Of a stretch of DNA of 16,858 nucleotides, positions 15,495-16,858 are shown piece by piece. This DNA comes from an uncultured Bacteroidales bacterium. Its GTDB lineage: Bacteria; Bacteroidota; Bacteroidia; Bacteroidales; Muribaculaceae. Location of the stretch: assembly GCA_905210435.1 (NCBI GenBank), contig CAJLWO010000060.1, positions 1-16,858 on the forward strand. The letters are read 5' to 3'. How positions within the stretch are numbered: position 1 is the first letter of the stretch; each line of letters starts with the position of its first letter. The notes under the pieces were generated by a model. The model was not told where the DNA came from. It made no database searches and saw nothing but the letters and a program-made list of their open reading frames with translations. The translations under genes and the position numbers were made by a program.

Positions 15495-16817
15495 TTACAG
15501 CACTACCTTGGTGGCTTTGCCGTTGACGGTCACAATATAGACGCCGGGCTGCAGGCCGCCGATGCGCAGCACGCTGCCGTCAGCCTGCGCCGAAGCTACG
15601 GTTACGCCCATCAGGTTGTGGACCGTCACAATACCTGTCGCATTCTTCACAACAATAGCGCCATTTTCAACCGATACCTTGCAGTCATCAGTCTCGATGC
15701 CCTCCACGCCTGCGGCATTCGATATAACGCATGATGCCGAGAGTTTGCTGCCATCATTTGTAGTGACAGTTATTATCGCTGTACCTTCCTTAAGTTTCAT
15801 CACTGTAGCTGAGCCGTCATTATTGACATTGAAATTTGCGACTGACGGATCGCTTGATGTCCATGTCACGCTCTTGTTAGTTGTATTTTCCGGCAATATT
15901 GAATAACTCAGCGATATGGATTCGTCGGGAGCCAGTAATGCTTCTGTCTGACTAAGAGTGATTGATTTTGCCTTTACCTCATCTGACACAATGCATGATG
16001 CCGAGAGATTGCTGCCGTCGTTGGTGACGGCTGTGATTGTCACTGTGCCTTTCTTAAGCATCAATACCGTGGCCGAGCCGTCATTATTGACCTTTAACGT
16101 CACTACCGACGGGTCGCTCGATGTCCATGTCACACTCTTGTCAGTCGTATTATACGGCAATATGGTGTAATCCAACACTATTGATTCATACGGCTGCAAT
16201 TGCACAATCTCGTGATTCAATGTGATTGATTCCGCTCTCACGCTTTCGACAGTCACCTTGCATGAGGCTTTCAAATTTGTCCCGTCTACGGCCATCGCCG
16301 TGATTATAGTCTCACCCGGAACGACCCCATGCACCACACCCGTCCCGGAGACTGTGGCTATCTCCGGATTGCTGCTCGTCCATATCAGATTTTTGAACGT
16401 TGCATCATCAGGAGTTATCACGGCATTAAGCTGCAAGTCTTCATGGGTCTTAATTGCAATACTTTCGTCAGTGAACGACAAAGATTTCGTTTCTGTTAAA
16501 GGCTTTATCGAAGCAAAATCTTTCCAAACATCTGCATTCCAGTAATCTATATAGCTTGCTTCCGGAACATACAAAACGCATCTTGATTTATCAATCGAGC
16601 CGAATGCTTCCGCATCGCATACCGGCGGTGTCGGATTCTTGGACACCAAGGCTCCGACTCTATAGCATCCATTAAAAATACCTTTCGGAATGGATTCCAC
16701 TTCTGCCCCGATGACAATATGGATTATTCTGTCATCATAACTATAAAAAATATTTGATACAGCACCACTTAAATTCTTTGCGTCATAATAAACATATTTT
16801 AAATTAGGGATATTCAG
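15495..16817 (-). CDS. BspA-like leucine-rich repeat / bacterial Ig-like surface protein with type IX sorting domain (5'-truncated)
   Basis: From an in-frame TAA at 16818-16820 the minus-strand frame encodes 440 residues without a proper start, so it is a fragment (first GTG at 16700). Residues 1-105 look like the end of a BspA-type leucine-rich repeat array: LNIPNLKYVYYDAKNL, VIGAEVESIPKGIFNGC, and the closing VLYVPEASYIDYWNADVWKDF. Three bacterial Ig-like (BIG_2) domains follow at about 111-190, 196-278 and 284-366, each with a WTSS(N/D)P core. Domains 2 and 3 repeat with an 88-residue (264-bp) period. The last 65 residues (NGAIVVKNATGIVTVHNLMG, ending GVYIVTVNGKATKVVL) form a type A sorting domain for type IX secretion. 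It is probably a secreted or cell-surface adhesin-type protein. The N-terminal half with signal peptide is missing. Confidence 0.85.
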   Translation of the reverse strand: MNIPNLKYVYYDAKNLSGAVSNIFYSYDDRIIHIVIGAEVESIPKGIFNGCYRVGALVSKNPTPPVCDAEAFGSIDKSRCVLYVPEASYIDYWNADVWKDFASIKPLTETKSLSFTDESIAIKTHEDLQLNAVITPDDATFKNLIWTSSNPEIATVSGTGVVHGVVPGETIITAMAVDGTNLKASCKVTVESVRAESITLNHEIVQLQPYESIVLDYTILPYNTTDKSVTWTSSDPSVVTLKVNNDGSATVLMLKKGTVTITAVTNDGSNLSASCIVSDEVKAKSITLSQTEALLAPDESISLSYSILPENTTNKSVTWTSSDPSVANFNVNNDGSATVMKLKEGTAIITVTTNDGSKLSASCVISNAAGVEGIETDDCKVSVENGAIVVKNATGIVTVHNLMGVTVASAQADGSVLRIGGLQPGVYIVTVNGKATKVVL

Positions 16818-16858
16818 TTAATGGCTTGATTTTTCAATACGGGAAAGTCCCGTGTTTA
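16818..16858 (-). other. Foreign-looking sequence at the right edge
   Basis: Upstream of the truncated surface-protein gene the minus strand reads a palindrome-bearing stretch (ACGGGACTTTCCCGT, reverse complement of 16840-16854), and the repeat-protein frame is closed by a stop at 16818-16820. It does not continue the leucine-rich repeats. It may be the end of an insertion element that broke the gene, but 41 bases are too few to identify it. Confidence 0.35.

Noticed and set aside
15562..16545. Three plus-strand open frames opposite the surface protein
   Set aside because: They recur because the Ig-like domains repeat. Their translations only mirror the repeat and have no family character.

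Overview
The window looks like a stretch of a Bacteroidales chromosome, plausibly a gut Muribaculaceae-like bacterium. This rests on gene content and promoter style. Promoters carry the Bacteroidetes -7 element TAnnTTTG, there are almost no Shine-Dalgarno sequences, and the gene families include a small winged-helix protein, a DUF4835-type lipo/exported protein and a BspA-like repeat protein with a type IX secretion tail. No tRNA or rRNA gene was seen. The species is inference. The odd total length, with both ends lying in repeat-like DNA, suggests a complete assembly contig broken at multicopy elements.

Layout. Positions 1-50 hold, on the minus strand, what looks like the 5' end of a group IIC intron, sitting directly after the T-tract of the terminator (51-92) of a small winged-helix gene (129-347, minus). 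A divergent, AT-rich spacer carries promoters. Then on the plus strand come rsgA, a Crp/Fnr-type regulator and a short-chain dehydrogenase (600-2886). A 289-bp spacer with an orphan consensus promoter and a palindrome precedes an ABC-F ATPase (3176-5152). Next come dnaN (5443-6573), a DEDDh exonuclease with an ExoX-like C-terminus (6929-7696), coaBC (7927-9141), a DUF4835 exported protein (9246-10154), recN (10213-11898), rlmB (11906-12661) and purT (12775-13968, followed by a terminator).

The central block is housekeeping: replication clamp, exonuclease and RecN (DNA replication and repair), RsgA and RlmB (ribosome maturation), CoaBC (coenzyme A) and PurT (purines). Exonuclease, coaBC, DUF4835, recN and rlmB all read the same way with short gaps, although a REP-like element and a T11-G10 tract separate the exonuclease from coaBC.

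The last 3 kb is accessory and decaying: a GH95 glycosidase gene that has lost its middle and shifted frame (14060-14978), an unrecognised 63-residue protein (15162-15353), a long hairpin terminator between convergent genes, and a 5'-truncated BspA-like surface protein with three bacterial Ig-like repeats and a C-terminal sorting domain (15495-16817, minus).

The most interesting non-coding signal is a set of GTAG-headed palindromes (REP-like) in the intergenic spaces around dnaN and coaBC. Two of them form complete inverted pairs with the same 31-nt linker length and a shared 10-bp core. In one pair the linker matches the IHF consensus, resembling enterobacterial RIB/BIME elements.
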